Part shown: positions 25,104 through 33,891 of the stretch, piece by piece
Position numbering within the stretch: position 1 is the first letter of the stretch
How the letters are laid out: the number at the start of each line of letters is the position of its first letter
NCBI GenBank assembly: GCA_966250335.1
Contig: CBINGZ010000002.1
Span: 124,001-188,000, forward strand
Reading direction: 5' to 3'
DNA length: 64,000 nt
Origin: OLB7 sp966250335
GTDB taxonomy: Bacteria; Bacteroidota; Ignavibacteria; OLB7
Program-made: the position numbers and the translations under genes
The notes under the pieces: model-generated
Told to the model about the DNA's origin: nothing
What the model saw: only the letters and a program-made list of their open reading frames with translations
Databases searched by the model: none

Positions 25104-25436
25104 TCACGGCTCCCATTTCAGTTTGACTTTCAGGACGAATTCACCCTGGCCGGTCAACACCCAGCTATTGACCTTGCTCGAGAAACCCATGGAGAATTCG
25201 AGCTCGACGCTCGACGGGCGGGCGGCTTCGGCGACACGTCCCATATCGTCCCCGATATCCTCCGCGATCGAGCGGATGACGGATTTCGCTTTCCGATACG
25301 CATCCTCGACCTCGGAGGAAATGCTGACCTCTTTGGTGTTGCGGCGTGTAGGCGGTGCTCCGATCACTTCCATCTCCGCATCCATGGTCTCAATCAGAAC
25401 ATGGGTCTCTCCGATCTTCTCGCGAATAACCTGCAT
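25104..25436 (-). CDS. Trypco1-like (CU044_2847 family) small protein
   Basis: A 110-residue protein. Its pattern fits the trypsin-co-occurring domain 1 / CU044_2847 family: an N-terminal strand with VLIET, a central amphipathic helix (VEDAYRKAKSVIRSIAEDI), then the characteristic VELEFSMGFSSKVNSWV and terminal GEFVLKVKLKWEP. These domains are named for their association with trypsin-like proteases in predicted biological conflict systems, and the next gene begins with exactly such a protease. It is 89 bases upstream in the same orientation, so it is the first gene of the operon. The exact role is unknown; a regulator, adaptor or substrate of the protease are candidates. ATG at 25436. Confidence 0.82.
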   Translation of the reverse strand: MQVIREKIGETHVLIETMDAEMEVIGAPPTRRNTKEVSISSEVEDAYRKAKSVIRSIAEDIGDDMGRVAEAARPSSVELEFSMGFSSKVNSWVLTGQGEFVLKVKLKWEP

Positions 25437-25765
25437 GACAGTCCCCCGGTTGTGTCGTATGATGGATTCTCGATGCTACGACTCGTACCTCCTCCTCCCC
25501 CTGAAACTTTCCTTCACAATTTAGAACAGACGCCGTGTAATATCCTAATATGAGATGAAGAACGCAGATCGCTGCCACGGAAACGAACGAGAAACATGAA
25601 GAAGCTCGGAGGAGGGAGATGATCACCCGGCATATCAATCACAATCTATCGGTAAGGCCTGATTACTGTTCCCATGTTGCACCGGAAAAGCAAAAGCCCG
25701 GATTTTCATCCGGGCTTTTGCGCATAATGAGGCATCGCTCGTGGGGCGACGGAGAAGCTCGTTCC
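25437..25765. other. Promoter region of the conflict operon and 3' region of the helicase gene
   Basis: No gene is supported. The part from 25437 to about 25670 is AT-richer than its surroundings and should hold the promoter of the minus-strand Trypco1/TIR/TPR operon. The part from 25690 to 25721 is the helicase terminator, listed separately. A short open frame at 25390-25638 overlapping the Trypco1 gene is not convincing. Confidence 0.6.
25690..25721 (-). terminator. Terminator of the DEAD-box helicase gene
   Basis: A perfect 14-bp stem GCAAAAGCCCGGAT / ATCCGGGCTTTTGC with a 4-base loop. Read on the minus strand it is preceded by the helicase stop 45 bases away and followed by a short U-rich stretch (TTTTCC). 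It also insulates the downstream conflict operon from helicase read-through. Confidence 0.88.
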
Positions 25766-28408
25766 CTACCCCCTTCCGTTCCTCTTCGAACCCTTCCCCG
25801 ACTTCGCGGCAGGTGGGGCCTCGGGCTCCGCCGCCGTCGCTTTCTTCCCACGTGACCCGGCGGCTTTCGGCGGCTCCTCCTTGAGAGAGGTCTTGGAGGA
25901 TGTTTCCTTCGCAGCCTTCGCCGGCGCGCTCTTCGTGGAGGCCGCCTTCGACGCGGGTGTCTTCGACGATGCGGTTTTCGATGCCGTCGTTCCGGACGGG
26001 GCATCCTTCGCCGTCTCCTTTACGGTCGCGCTCTTCCCCTTTGCGGCGCGCGCGGGCTCCGCGGCAGGTTCGACGCTCTTCCGTCCACGTTTCGGCTTCT
26101 CCGGTTCCGCGACCGCTGCCGGGACGGAGGGCTCGTCGACGTTCTTCTTCGAACGCTTCTTCGGCTCGGGAGCGGGCTCTGCCGCGGGCGCGGCGGGAGC
26201 TTCGGCAGCCGCTTTCCTGGCGCGTCCTCCCTTCCGTGCGGGAGCGGGTTCGGCTTCGACGGGCGTCGCCGTTGCTGCCGGTTCCGCCGCTTCGGGTTCA
26301 ACAGCGAGAGGCTGAGCTGAAGGCTCGTCGACATCCTTTCGGCCCCCTCTCCGTCCCTTCGACGAGGAACGCCGGATCGGCTCGGGCGCGGGTTCGGTCA
26401 CGATCGGCGGTTCGGCGGGCGCCTCGTAACGGCCGGCATCCCCTCCGTCGTCGTAGCGGTCGTCGTAGCCGTCACCCTCACGATCGTCATAGCGATCATC
26501 CCCGCGCTCGTCACGATCGTCGTAGCCGTCACCGTCGCGATCATCATAGCGATCGTCGTAGTCCGTCCCTTCTCCCGAATCGTCCTCGGCGCTCTCCTGC
26601 CGTGCCGCCGTCTCCGGGGCGCCGGCTCCCTGCTCCTGGTTCATGCCGCGATTCTTTTTCTTCCTGCGGCGGCGCTTCTTCTTCTTGCGGGGTTCCTCGG
26701 CCGCGTCGCCGACGGTCCCGGGCGCGGGAGCTTCCTGGATGGAACGATCGTCGTACACCTCCTCGGACTCCTCGCGCGGTTTATCGTCACGCGACTCTTC
26801 TTCCCGTCCTCTGTCGTCGCGGCGGCGCTCGTCACGCTGCCTGTCGTCGCGCTGCCTGTCGTCACGCGATCTGCCGTCACGTCCTCTGTCGTCGCGCGAG
26901 CGTTCCTCACGGCGTCTCTCCTCACGCTTGTCGCGGGGGCGTTCATCGCCGCGGCGATCGTCGCGGGAGCGTTCGTCGCTCTTCTCCTCGCGGGCGGGTT
27001 CCTCCTTGGCCCTGCCGACAGGCTGTTCGACCTCCGGAATGGCGTGGAACTCCTTCTGGTAGATCTCATCGAACAGCATCGCGACCAGCATCCATTCATC
27101 CTCGGTCTCGGCGAGCGAGCGGACCAGGGGCTGGTAGCGCTTCATCCGTTCGCGCTGGGTGCGGGACGTTCCGGTACGGAGCCGTTCCTCCAGCAGGTTG
27201 ATGAGTCGTTCGGCGATACGCCCTTCGACCTCCTCCTGGCTCGGAATCTGCATCTCGACGAAATCGACGTTGTATTTCCGGGCGATCTTCTTGATGTCGG
27301 TCTTTTCCGAGATGTTCGCCACCAGCGTTATGACGACGCCGGTGTTGCCGGCGCGGGCGGTACGGCCGGCGCGGTGAAGGTAGCTTTCGGTATCCTTCGG
27401 AACATCGTACTGGAACACATAGGCGAGATCGCTGATATCGATGCCGCGCGCGGCCACATCGGTTGCCACCAGGAAACGGGTCCGGCGGTTTCTGATGCGG
27501 CTCATGGCAAGCTCGCGTTCCTTCTGGCTGAGATCGCCGGAGATCTGATCGGCGTTGTAGCCCCGGTTCTGGAGCGCCGTGGCGAGATATTCCACCTCCG
27601 ACTTCGTATTGCAGAAGATGATCGCCGACTCCGGATTCTCCATCTCGATCAACTGCATCAGCATCAGATCCTTCTCCATGGGAGGGACCTGATAGTACCG
27701 ATGCTCCATCGTCGTGACGGTCTCGTGTCCCGAGCTGAGCGAAAGGAACTCCGGCTTGGTCAGGAACTCCTCGGCGAGAAGCTGGACCTTGTAGGGGATG
27801 GTGGCCGAGAACATCCAGGAGACCCGCTCGCGCGGCAGGAAGCTCCGGACCTCGCGCATCGCAGGGTAGAAGCCCATCGAGAGCATCTCGTCGGCCTCAT
27901 CGAATATCGCGACATGAAGATCGCGAAGAGAGAGAGATCGGCGATTGAGATGATCGAGGATACGCCCCGGGGTTCCGATCACGACCTGCGCTCCGCCCCG
28001 CAGGGCATCGAGCTGCGGGCCGTAGCCGACGCCGCCGTAGATGAGCGCTCCCTTCAGGTTCATCCCCTTTGTGAGCGCCTCGAACTCGCGAAAGACCTGC
28101 CCCGCCAGCTCGCGCGTCGGAACAAGCACAAGAGCCTGTACGTGCGCGCGATCGGGCTTGATGATCTGGATGAGTGGTATGAGAAACGCGCCTGTCTTAC
28201 CGGATCCCGTATGCGACTGCACAATCATGTCGCGTCGCGACATCAAATAGGGGACGGCCTTCGCCTGGACCGGCATCGGGGTTTTCCACCCCATCGCCGC
28301 AGCGTTGCTGCGGATTGGCTCGGGCAGCTCGGTGAAGCTGAAGTCGGGGAGCTTGTTCTCTGGCTCGACCGCCGCCGGATTTGAAAAATCGTTGAGATCG
28401 TCGTTCAT
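25766..28408 (-). CDS. DEAD-box ATP-dependent RNA helicase with long disordered tail
   Basis: An 880-residue protein. Residues ~20-385 are a complete DEAD-box core: Q motif (FSFTELPEPIRSNAAAMGW, MPVQ), SHTGSGKT, PTRELA, DEAD, SAT, and HRAGRTARAG. They unwind RNA duplexes, for example in ribosome assembly or cold-adapted mRNA turnover (DeaD/CsdA/RhlE relatives). A short helical segment follows. Then about 400 residues of low complexity: RDDR/RGDER repeats, a basic KKKKRRRRKKK patch, tyrosine-rich YDDRYDD/GDGYDDR repeats, and an Ala/Lys/Pro/Thr histone-H1-like end. Such tails bind RNA and can drive condensates. The tail is longer than usual. ATG at 28408 gives a normal N-terminus. Confidence 0.92.
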   Translation of the reverse strand: MNDDLNDFSNPAAVEPENKLPDFSFTELPEPIRSNAAAMGWKTPMPVQAKAVPYLMSRRDMIVQSHTGSGKTGAFLIPLIQIIKPDRAHVQALVLVPTRELAGQVFREFEALTKGMNLKGALIYGGVGYGPQLDALRGGAQVVIGTPGRILDHLNRRSLSLRDLHVAIFDEADEMLSMGFYPAMREVRSFLPRERVSWMFSATIPYKVQLLAEEFLTKPEFLSLSSGHETVTTMEHRYYQVPPMEKDLMLMQLIEMENPESAIIFCNTKSEVEYLATALQNRGYNADQISGDLSQKERELAMSRIRNRRTRFLVATDVAARGIDISDLAYVFQYDVPKDTESYLHRAGRTARAGNTGVVITLVANISEKTDIKKIARKYNVDFVEMQIPSQEEVEGRIAERLINLLEERLRTGTSRTQRERMKRYQPLVRSLAETEDEWMLVAMLFDEIYQKEFHAIPEVEQPVGRAKEEPAREEKSDERSRDDRRGDERPRDKREERRREERSRDDRGRDGRSRDDRQRDDRQRDERRRDDRGREEESRDDKPREESEEVYDDRSIQEAPAPGTVGDAAEEPRKKKKRRRRKKKNRGMNQEQGAGAPETAARQESAEDDSGEGTDYDDRYDDRDGDGYDDRDERGDDRYDDREGDGYDDRYDDGGDAGRYEAPAEPPIVTEPAPEPIRRSSSKGRRGGRKDVDEPSAQPLAVEPEAAEPAATATPVEAEPAPARKGGRARKAAAEAPAAPAAEPAPEPKKRSKKNVDEPSVPAAVAEPEKPKRGRKSVEPAAEPARAAKGKSATVKETAKDAPSGTTASKTASSKTPASKAASTKSAPAKAAKETSSKTSLKEEPPKAAGSRGKKATAAEPEAPPAAKSGKGSKRNGRG

Positions 28409-28529
28409 GTGGCGCAACTTACGTTTTGTGGTGCTTTCCTCCGATATCAATCGAGGATCGGCTGGGACCGTGGGTCGAAATCCGGGCGCGCGACGACATT
28501 ACACGCCGCGCGCCTTTCCTTCATGCTCT

Positions 28530-29453
28530 TCAGACGTGCCGCTCGGCGTGATAGCTCGAGCGGACCAGAGGGCCGGATTCAACATATCGGAATCCCATCT
28601 TCAGCCCGATGATACGCAGCTCGTCGAACTCCTCCGGAGTCACGAAACGCTCCACGGGGAGGTGCGCCTTGGTGGGCTGGAGATACTGGCCCAGGGTAAG
28701 GATATCCACCCCCTGCTCGACCAGATCCCGCATCACCGTCAGCAGCTCCTCCCGCGTCTCGCCGAGCCCGAGCATGATTCCGGTTTTCGTCGTCATCCCC
28801 ATCTCCTTCGCCTGTCGAAGCAGTTCGAGCGTCCACGTGTACCGGCCCTGCGGACGGACCTTCCGGTAGAGGGAAGGAACCGTCTCCGTGTTATGGTTCA
28901 GGATATCCGGTTTCGCGTCGACGATCATCTGCAGCGCTTCCCTGTTCCCCTTGAAATCGGGGATCAGGACCTCCACCCGGACTCCCGGGTTGGCCTCGCG
29001 GACGGCACGGATCGTCTCGGCGAAGACCGCCGCGCCGCCATCAGAGAGTTCGTCCCTGTTGACCGACGTGATGACGGCATGCCGTACGTTCATCTGCCGG
29101 ACCGCCTCCGCGACGCGCGCCGGCTCTTCCAGATCTATCGTCCCGGGTCGTCCCGTCTTGACGGCGCAGAAGCCGCAGGAACGGGTGCAGGTGTCCCCCA
29201 GGATCATGAACGTGGCGGTGCCGGCCGACCAGCACTCCGCCATGTTCGGGCAGCGGGCCTCCTCACAGACGGTATGGAGCGATTTGGATCGCATCATGTC
29301 GCGCAGCCAGGCGACCGTCTCGCCGGTCGGCACGCGAACCTTCAACCAGTCGGGACGGCGGGCGACTCCCTGCGGAAGCGCAGCCTCGGAGGGCTGCACC
29401 ACCGGAAGCTCCAGCACGACCGTGTCGGTCCCCGCGATGTGGGTCTTTATCAT
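28530..29453 (-). CDS. lipA: Lipoyl synthase
   Basis: A 307-residue radical SAM enzyme that inserts two sulfurs into octanoyl groups on lipoyl domains. The auxiliary cluster ligands are C63, C68 and C74 (CEEARCPNMAEC) and the radical SAM cluster ligands are C89, C93 and C96 (CTRSCGFC). The terminal serine ligand is in VRSSYHAERHV, the conserved end. Length is normal. It is 35 bases downstream of a dihydrolipoyl acyltransferase gene on the same strand, so the enzyme is encoded with its own substrate protein. Confidence 0.96.
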   Translation of the reverse strand: MIKTHIAGTDTVVLELPVVQPSEAALPQGVARRPDWLKVRVPTGETVAWLRDMMRSKSLHTVCEEARCPNMAECWSAGTATFMILGDTCTRSCGFCAVKTGRPGTIDLEEPARVAEAVRQMNVRHAVITSVNRDELSDGGAAVFAETIRAVREANPGVRVEVLIPDFKGNREALQMIVDAKPDILNHNTETVPSLYRKVRPQGRYTWTLELLRQAKEMGMTTKTGIMLGLGETREELLTVMRDLVEQGVDILTLGQYLQPTKAHLPVERFVTPEEFDELRIIGLKMGFRYVESGPLVRSSYHAERHV

Positions 29454-29488
29454 AGTGAGTTATCGGTATTCATTCGCACTCCGATCCG

Positions 29489-31354
29489 TTACAACGTCGT
29501 CGCGTCGCCGAAATCCTGAAGATGCCGGATCACGTCGGAGAGGAACTTCCCTCCGAGCAGACCGTCGATGACACGATGGTCGTGCGAGAGCGAGAGGTAG
29601 ACCATCGATCGTATCACGATCAGATCCTGTCCCTCGAACTCCCTCACCACCGGGCGCTTCTGGATCGCGCCGGTCCCAAGGATCGCCACCTGCGGCTGGT
29701 TGATGATCGGGGCGCCGTGCAGCAGACCGAAGACGCCGTAGTTGGTCAGCGTGAAGGTGCCGCCGGCGATGTCGTCCGGCGCGAGCTGCTTGCTGCGGGC
29801 GCGGATCGCCAGATCGTTGACGGCATGCGCCAGTCCGGTGATGTTCATCCGGTCGGCGTCCTTGATCACCGGAACGATCAGGTTGCCGTCCGGCAGCGCC
29901 GTCGCCACGCCGACGTTGACGTGCTTCTTGACGAGCACGTTCGTGCCGTCCACCGACGCGTTGACCCACGGGTTCTCCCGCAGAGCCTTGGCGACGGCGG
30001 CCACGAAGAACGGCGTGTAGGTGAGGTTGATCCCCTCACGCTTCTTGAACTCATCCTTGCGCGACTCGCGCAGACGCACCAGCGCGGTGACGTCGGCCTC
30101 GCCGACCTCGGTCACATGCGGCGACGTATGCTTGGAACGGACCATATGCTCGGCGATGAGCTGGCGCATGCGGTCCATCGGGACGACCTCGACGTCCGGC
30201 CCGTACTCCTTCTTCACTGCCGGCGCGGCCGCCTTCGCCGCTGCGGGCTGTGCCTGCGGCTGCGCGGGAGCCGCCTGCGGGGCAGGCTGGGCCTGCTGGA
30301 CCGGAGCCGCCTGCGGGGCGGCCTGCGGAGCAGCCTGTGCTCCCGCCGCCGGACGCTTCTCCAGGTAGCCGAGCAGATCGTTCTTCGTGATCCGGCCTCC
30401 CTGTCCGCTCCCCTTGATCGAGCTCAGCTCGCTCAGCCCGATCCCCTCCTTCTCGGCGATCGAACGGACCAGCGGCGAGAAGAACTTGCCGTCGACGCTT
30501 CTCGGGATCGGACCGACGTCCGCCGCCGGAGCCTGCGCGGGCGCTCCCTGCGGGGCCGGTGCGGCGGCCGGAGCCTGAGCCGCGGGAGCCTGTGCTGCCG
30601 GCGCCTGCGCCGCCGAAGCGGGGGCTGCGGATTGTGACGGACGGGGGGCCGCGGCGCCCGTCGAGAGATAGGCGATGACGTTGCCGACACCGACCGTCTC
30701 CCCTTCCTGCGCCGTGACCTCGACCAGCGTTCCGGCGCTCGGCGACGGGATCTCGGTATCGACCTTGTCGGTGGAGATCTCCGCGATCACCTCATCCCGC
30801 TCGACCTTGTCGCCCGGCGCCTTGACCCAGCGGAGGATCGTCCCCTCCTGCACCGATTCTCCCATCTTCGGCATCAGGATCGGGGTACGCTCGCCGCCGG
30901 CTGCTCCGTCGGAGGAAGAGGCGGCGCCGTTCCCGGCATCCCCGCCCGACCTCTCCTGAGCCGCGACCTGCTCGCTCGGAACCGCGTCCGCATCGGCGCC
31001 CGACTTCACCTGTGCCTCGCCCGGCTGCGGCTCGGGGGGAGCCGAGGGCTGCGGCGCGGCGGCCTGGGCCGGCGCTTCCGCCGGTGCGGCCGCCGGTGCG
31101 GCCGCCGGCTGTTCCCCTGCATCGCCGAGACGGGCGATGACGTTGCCGACGCCAACGGTCTCTCCTTCCTGCGCCACGACCTCCAGCAGCGTGCCGGCGG
31201 CGGGGGAGGGGATCTCCGTGTCGACCTTGTCGGTCGAAATCTCCGCGATCACTTCATCGCGTTCCACGCTCTCCCCGGGCTGCTTGAGCCAGCGTAAGAT
31301 CGTTCCTTCCTGTACTGATTCGCCCATCTTGGGCATCAGGATATCGGTTGCCAT
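29489..31354 (-). CDS. Dihydrolipoamide acyltransferase (E2) with two lipoyl domains
   Basis: A 621-residue E2 component of a 2-oxo acid dehydrogenase complex. It has two nearly identical lipoyl domains (about 1-78 and 157-234) with lipoylated K43 and K197 in STDKVDT. Alanine/proline/glutamine-rich linkers follow, then the E1/E3-binding domain (~289-333, FSPLVRSIAEKEGIGLSEL in part) and a catalytic domain ending with SHDHRVIDG, which holds the catalytic histidine. The two lipoyl-coding segments are direct repeats in DNA. The family includes pyruvate, 2-oxoglutarate and branched-chain E2s; the sequence alone does not settle which. E1 and E3 are not here. lipA follows in the operon. Confidence 0.93.
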   Translation of the reverse strand: MATDILMPKMGESVQEGTILRWLKQPGESVERDEVIAEISTDKVDTEIPSPAAGTLLEVVAQEGETVGVGNVIARLGDAGEQPAAAPAAAPAEAPAQAAAPQPSAPPEPQPGEAQVKSGADADAVPSEQVAAQERSGGDAGNGAASSSDGAAGGERTPILMPKMGESVQEGTILRWVKAPGDKVERDEVIAEISTDKVDTEIPSPSAGTLVEVTAQEGETVGVGNVIAYLSTGAAAPRPSQSAAPASAAQAPAAQAPAAQAPAAAPAPQGAPAQAPAADVGPIPRSVDGKFFSPLVRSIAEKEGIGLSELSSIKGSGQGGRITKNDLLGYLEKRPAAGAQAAPQAAPQAAPVQQAQPAPQAAPAQPQAQPAAAKAAAPAVKKEYGPDVEVVPMDRMRQLIAEHMVRSKHTSPHVTEVGEADVTALVRLRESRKDEFKKREGINLTYTPFFVAAVAKALRENPWVNASVDGTNVLVKKHVNVGVATALPDGNLIVPVIKDADRMNITGLAHAVNDLAIRARSKQLAPDDIAGGTFTLTNYGVFGLLHGAPIINQPQVAILGTGAIQKRPVVREFEGQDLIVIRSMVYLSLSHDHRVIDGLLGGKFLSDVIRHLQDFGDATTL

Positions 31355-31507
31355 TGTTGTGCGTTCTCCGTGAGATCGATCGGACCGAACGGTCGGCCCG
31401 TCTGAAATAGCGTATATCTGAAATTGCTCTCTCCACGCGCTCGCTCCGCGGGGGTCATGTCTGGACGGGGCCGGCGGAATGGCCGTTGAATAGGATGGGG
31501 CGGGAGA

Positions 31508-33154
31508 TCATTGGGCAGCGCCGAGAATCTCGACACGGCGGTTGGATGCTCTTCCTGCAACCGTGTCGTTCGAGGCGGCGGGCTCGGACTCGCCGCGGCC
31601 GATGGTGGCGATCCTGCTCCGCTCCACCCCCTGCTTCACCAGCCATTCGCTGACGCGCGTTGCGCGCCGGACACTCAGGTCCTGGTTGTTCTCCTCCTCG
31701 CCGATCGCATCCGCGTGGCCGACGACGGTGATGTCGGAGCCGCGACGCATCGAAGGGAGATATTGTTTGAGCAGGGAAATGGCCTTCCCCGACATCATGT
31801 CCGATCCCGACGTGAAGTAGATAACCGGACGCCTGCCGAGCAGGTTCCCCTCGATCGGGGCCTCTCCGGAGGCCGACAGCCTGATCGTCAGGCCGCTCTG
31901 GATCTGCTCCCGCACCTGTAGATCGACCTGCCGCTCCTCGTACCCGTTCGCCCAGCCGATGATCCTGTACTCGGCGTTCAGCGGCAGAATCAGCGTGAAC
32001 TCGCCGCGGGCGTCGCTCGTGGTGGAGAAGATCTCCACGCCGTCCGTTTTCCGCTCCACCCGGATGAGCCCTTCTACCCCGCCCGACTTCCCGACCAGCG
32101 ATCCGGAGATCAGCGCGGCGGGTGCGGGACGCGCCTCCTCCGGCAGCTTCAGCCGGAAAAGATCGGAACGACCGTAGCTCACCTCGTCCTGATGGAAGCC
32201 GCTCCCGCTCATGTAGATGTAGTCGCCGCTGGCGGCGAACGAGAACGACGCCTCGAAGAGGGGCGTGTTGACCGTGGGACCCAGGTTCACCGGGTCGGTC
32301 CAGCTGAACCACGACTCGCCGATCCGCCGGGTCACGAAGATGTCGCTCCCCCCGAGACCGGAATGGCCGTCGGAGGCGAAGTAGAGCGTTCTGCCGTCGG
32401 CCGCCACGAACGGAGCCCCCTCGAACTTCGGCGTGTTGATCGTGAGCCCAAGGCTCACCGGCGCTCCCCAGTCGACCAGGTCGGTAGAGAGCGCATTGCA
32501 GACGAAAATGTCGAGGTTGTCCCGATTCGTCGAATCCGCGGCATACGAGATCAGCAGGCGGCGCCTGTCGGGCGAGATGAACGCATAATATCCATCACCG
32601 ATATTATCGACCCCCTGGATCCGGATCGGAACCGGCTCGCTCCAGACCCCGTTCGTGCGGGTCACGATCGCCAGTCCCGCCTTCGTCTCGACCGTCTCCT
32701 CCACATCCCTGGTCTTCCCCTTGACGGTCTTCTTCACGACGACCTTCTTCTTCAGGATCTTTCCGGAATGGATCAGCGCCGTGCCGCCGTCCGGGGCGAC
32801 CCAGAAAAGCACGTCGGAGCCGGGGGAGTTAAGGGATGGGCCGATATTGACGGCGTCGGACCAGGTGCCGTCGTCACGGAGCGTACTGTAGTAGATATCG
32901 TCCTCATCGTCCTCCCCGCCGACGTTCGCCGAGTCGTACTTCCTGTCGAAGTAGAGGGTACGGCCGTCGGCGCTGACGATCGGAAGGATCTCGATCGACA
33001 TCGAGTTGACCCGGGGACCGAGGTTCTCACGGGCCACGGTCGTGATCTCGAACGGGTCCTGGTCCTGCGCCGCCGACGGCGATGCAGCGATCAGAACACC
33101 GACGAGGCTTCGGAGGAGAAGGATGCCGATATGTGTTCGCGTACGGATCCTCAT
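31508..33154 (-). CDS. PD40-repeat/OmpA-domain outer-membrane-associated protein
   Basis: A 548-residue exported protein. After a signal peptide (ILLLRSLVGVLIAASPSAAQ) come PD40/WD40-like beta-propeller repeats (SADGRTLYFDR, SPDRRRLLIS, AADGRTLYFASDG). Next is a carboxypeptidase-regulatory-like domain (EIFSTTSDARGEFTLILPLN in part) and a C-terminal OmpA-like peptidoglycan-binding domain (VVGHADAIGEEENNQDLSVRRA in part, and GRGESEP). This architecture is common in Bacteroidota and is seen in proteins linked to gliding/T9SS such as PorE-like proteins. It would tether the outer membrane to peptidoglycan. The start at 33154 is chosen at the signal peptide. Confidence 0.88.
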   Translation of the reverse strand: MRIRTRTHIGILLLRSLVGVLIAASPSAAQDQDPFEITTVARENLGPRVNSMSIEILPIVSADGRTLYFDRKYDSANVGGEDDEDDIYYSTLRDDGTWSDAVNIGPSLNSPGSDVLFWVAPDGGTALIHSGKILKKKVVVKKTVKGKTRDVEETVETKAGLAIVTRTNGVWSEPVPIRIQGVDNIGDGYYAFISPDRRRLLISYAADSTNRDNLDIFVCNALSTDLVDWGAPVSLGLTINTPKFEGAPFVAADGRTLYFASDGHSGLGGSDIFVTRRIGESWFSWTDPVNLGPTVNTPLFEASFSFAASGDYIYMSGSGFHQDEVSYGRSDLFRLKLPEEARPAPAALISGSLVGKSGGVEGLIRVERKTDGVEIFSTTSDARGEFTLILPLNAEYRIIGWANGYEERQVDLQVREQIQSGLTIRLSASGEAPIEGNLLGRRPVIYFTSGSDMMSGKAISLLKQYLPSMRRGSDITVVGHADAIGEEENNQDLSVRRATRVSEWLVKQGVERSRIATIGRGESEPAASNDTVAGRASNRRVEILGAAQ

Positions 33155-33337
33155 AGGGATAGTGGTCGCCCGTGTTCCTGTCGGCAGGGCGAGGATTCTG
33201 AGGCGCGTGAATTTACCAAATGACGGAGAATCGGCTGTGAAGGGCACAACTTTTCACAGCAGGGGCATAGATCGAGGACCGTTCCGCGGGGCGGATGTTA
33301 CGCGGGCTCGCGCCGGACTCCGTCGGTTCGGGCGTCG

Positions 33338-33784
33338 CTACGGCCTCACCCGACCGCCGCTGAGCACCTTCCCGAAGCTGACCGTCTGGATGGTGTCCCT
33401 CCCCGGGTTGACGAGATAGACGGTATCTCCGTCGTTTCGGAGCAGCGTGTTGAAGAGGCTGCGATACGTATAGATCTTCCCCGAATCGAGGATCACGCCA
33501 TCCAGAATCCAGCTCCGGTTCTCCGGCGCGCGGATCGCCCACCCTCCCAGGTTGACCGGAGCCGCGCCGAAGTTCTTCAGCACGAACGCCTCGTTGGTGT
33601 CCCCCTGGGGGTTCGGGCTGACCTCGACGATGCGCATGCGGGAGAGAGACGAACCGGGCGGCTGATTCAGGAAGAGCGCCGAGCTGTCGACCGGCTTCGG
33701 CGTCGCAGGATCGTTCCCATCACAGGACGATAGAAGAAGAACCGGGAGAAAGAGCGCGAGAGGAACGAGGGAACTGAACTTCAT
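33338..33784 (-). CDS. Small lipoprotein with lamin-tail-like domain
   Basis: A 148-residue lipoprotein with signal sequence LALFLPVLLLSSC and the lipidated cysteine at residue 21. The mature part carries a lamin tail domain (LTD) pattern: RIVEVSPNPQGDTNEAFVLKN (in part), LGGWAIRAPENRSWIL and DTVYLVNPGRDTIQTVSFG (in part). LTDs are beta-sandwich modules frequent in Bacteroidota surface proteins. It is preceded upstream by the cytochrome/FG-GAP gene on the same strand (107 bases). The ATG at 33784 was chosen at the signal peptide; the open frame runs farther upstream only as antisense-type sequence. Confidence 0.8.
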   Translation of the reverse strand: MKFSSLVPLALFLPVLLLSSCDGNDPATPKPVDSSALFLNQPPGSSLSRMRIVEVSPNPQGDTNEAFVLKNFGAAPVNLGGWAIRAPENRSWILDGVILDSGKIYTYRSLFNTLLRNDGDTVYLVNPGRDTIQTVSFGKVLSGGRVRP

Positions 33785-33891
33785 AGACCTGTACCGCGGG
33801 ACCGGACCGAATTGCAGTTGAACGATCGTGCTGAAGGTGGCGAAGCTACGCCGGTTTTCCGGTGAAAACCAAATGAAGAATTCATGCACGG

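Noticed and set aside
19194..25436. Prophage or integrative element around the conflict operon
   Set aside because: No integrase, transposase, tRNA att site or flanking direct repeat is visible on either side. The operon sits between ordinary genes.
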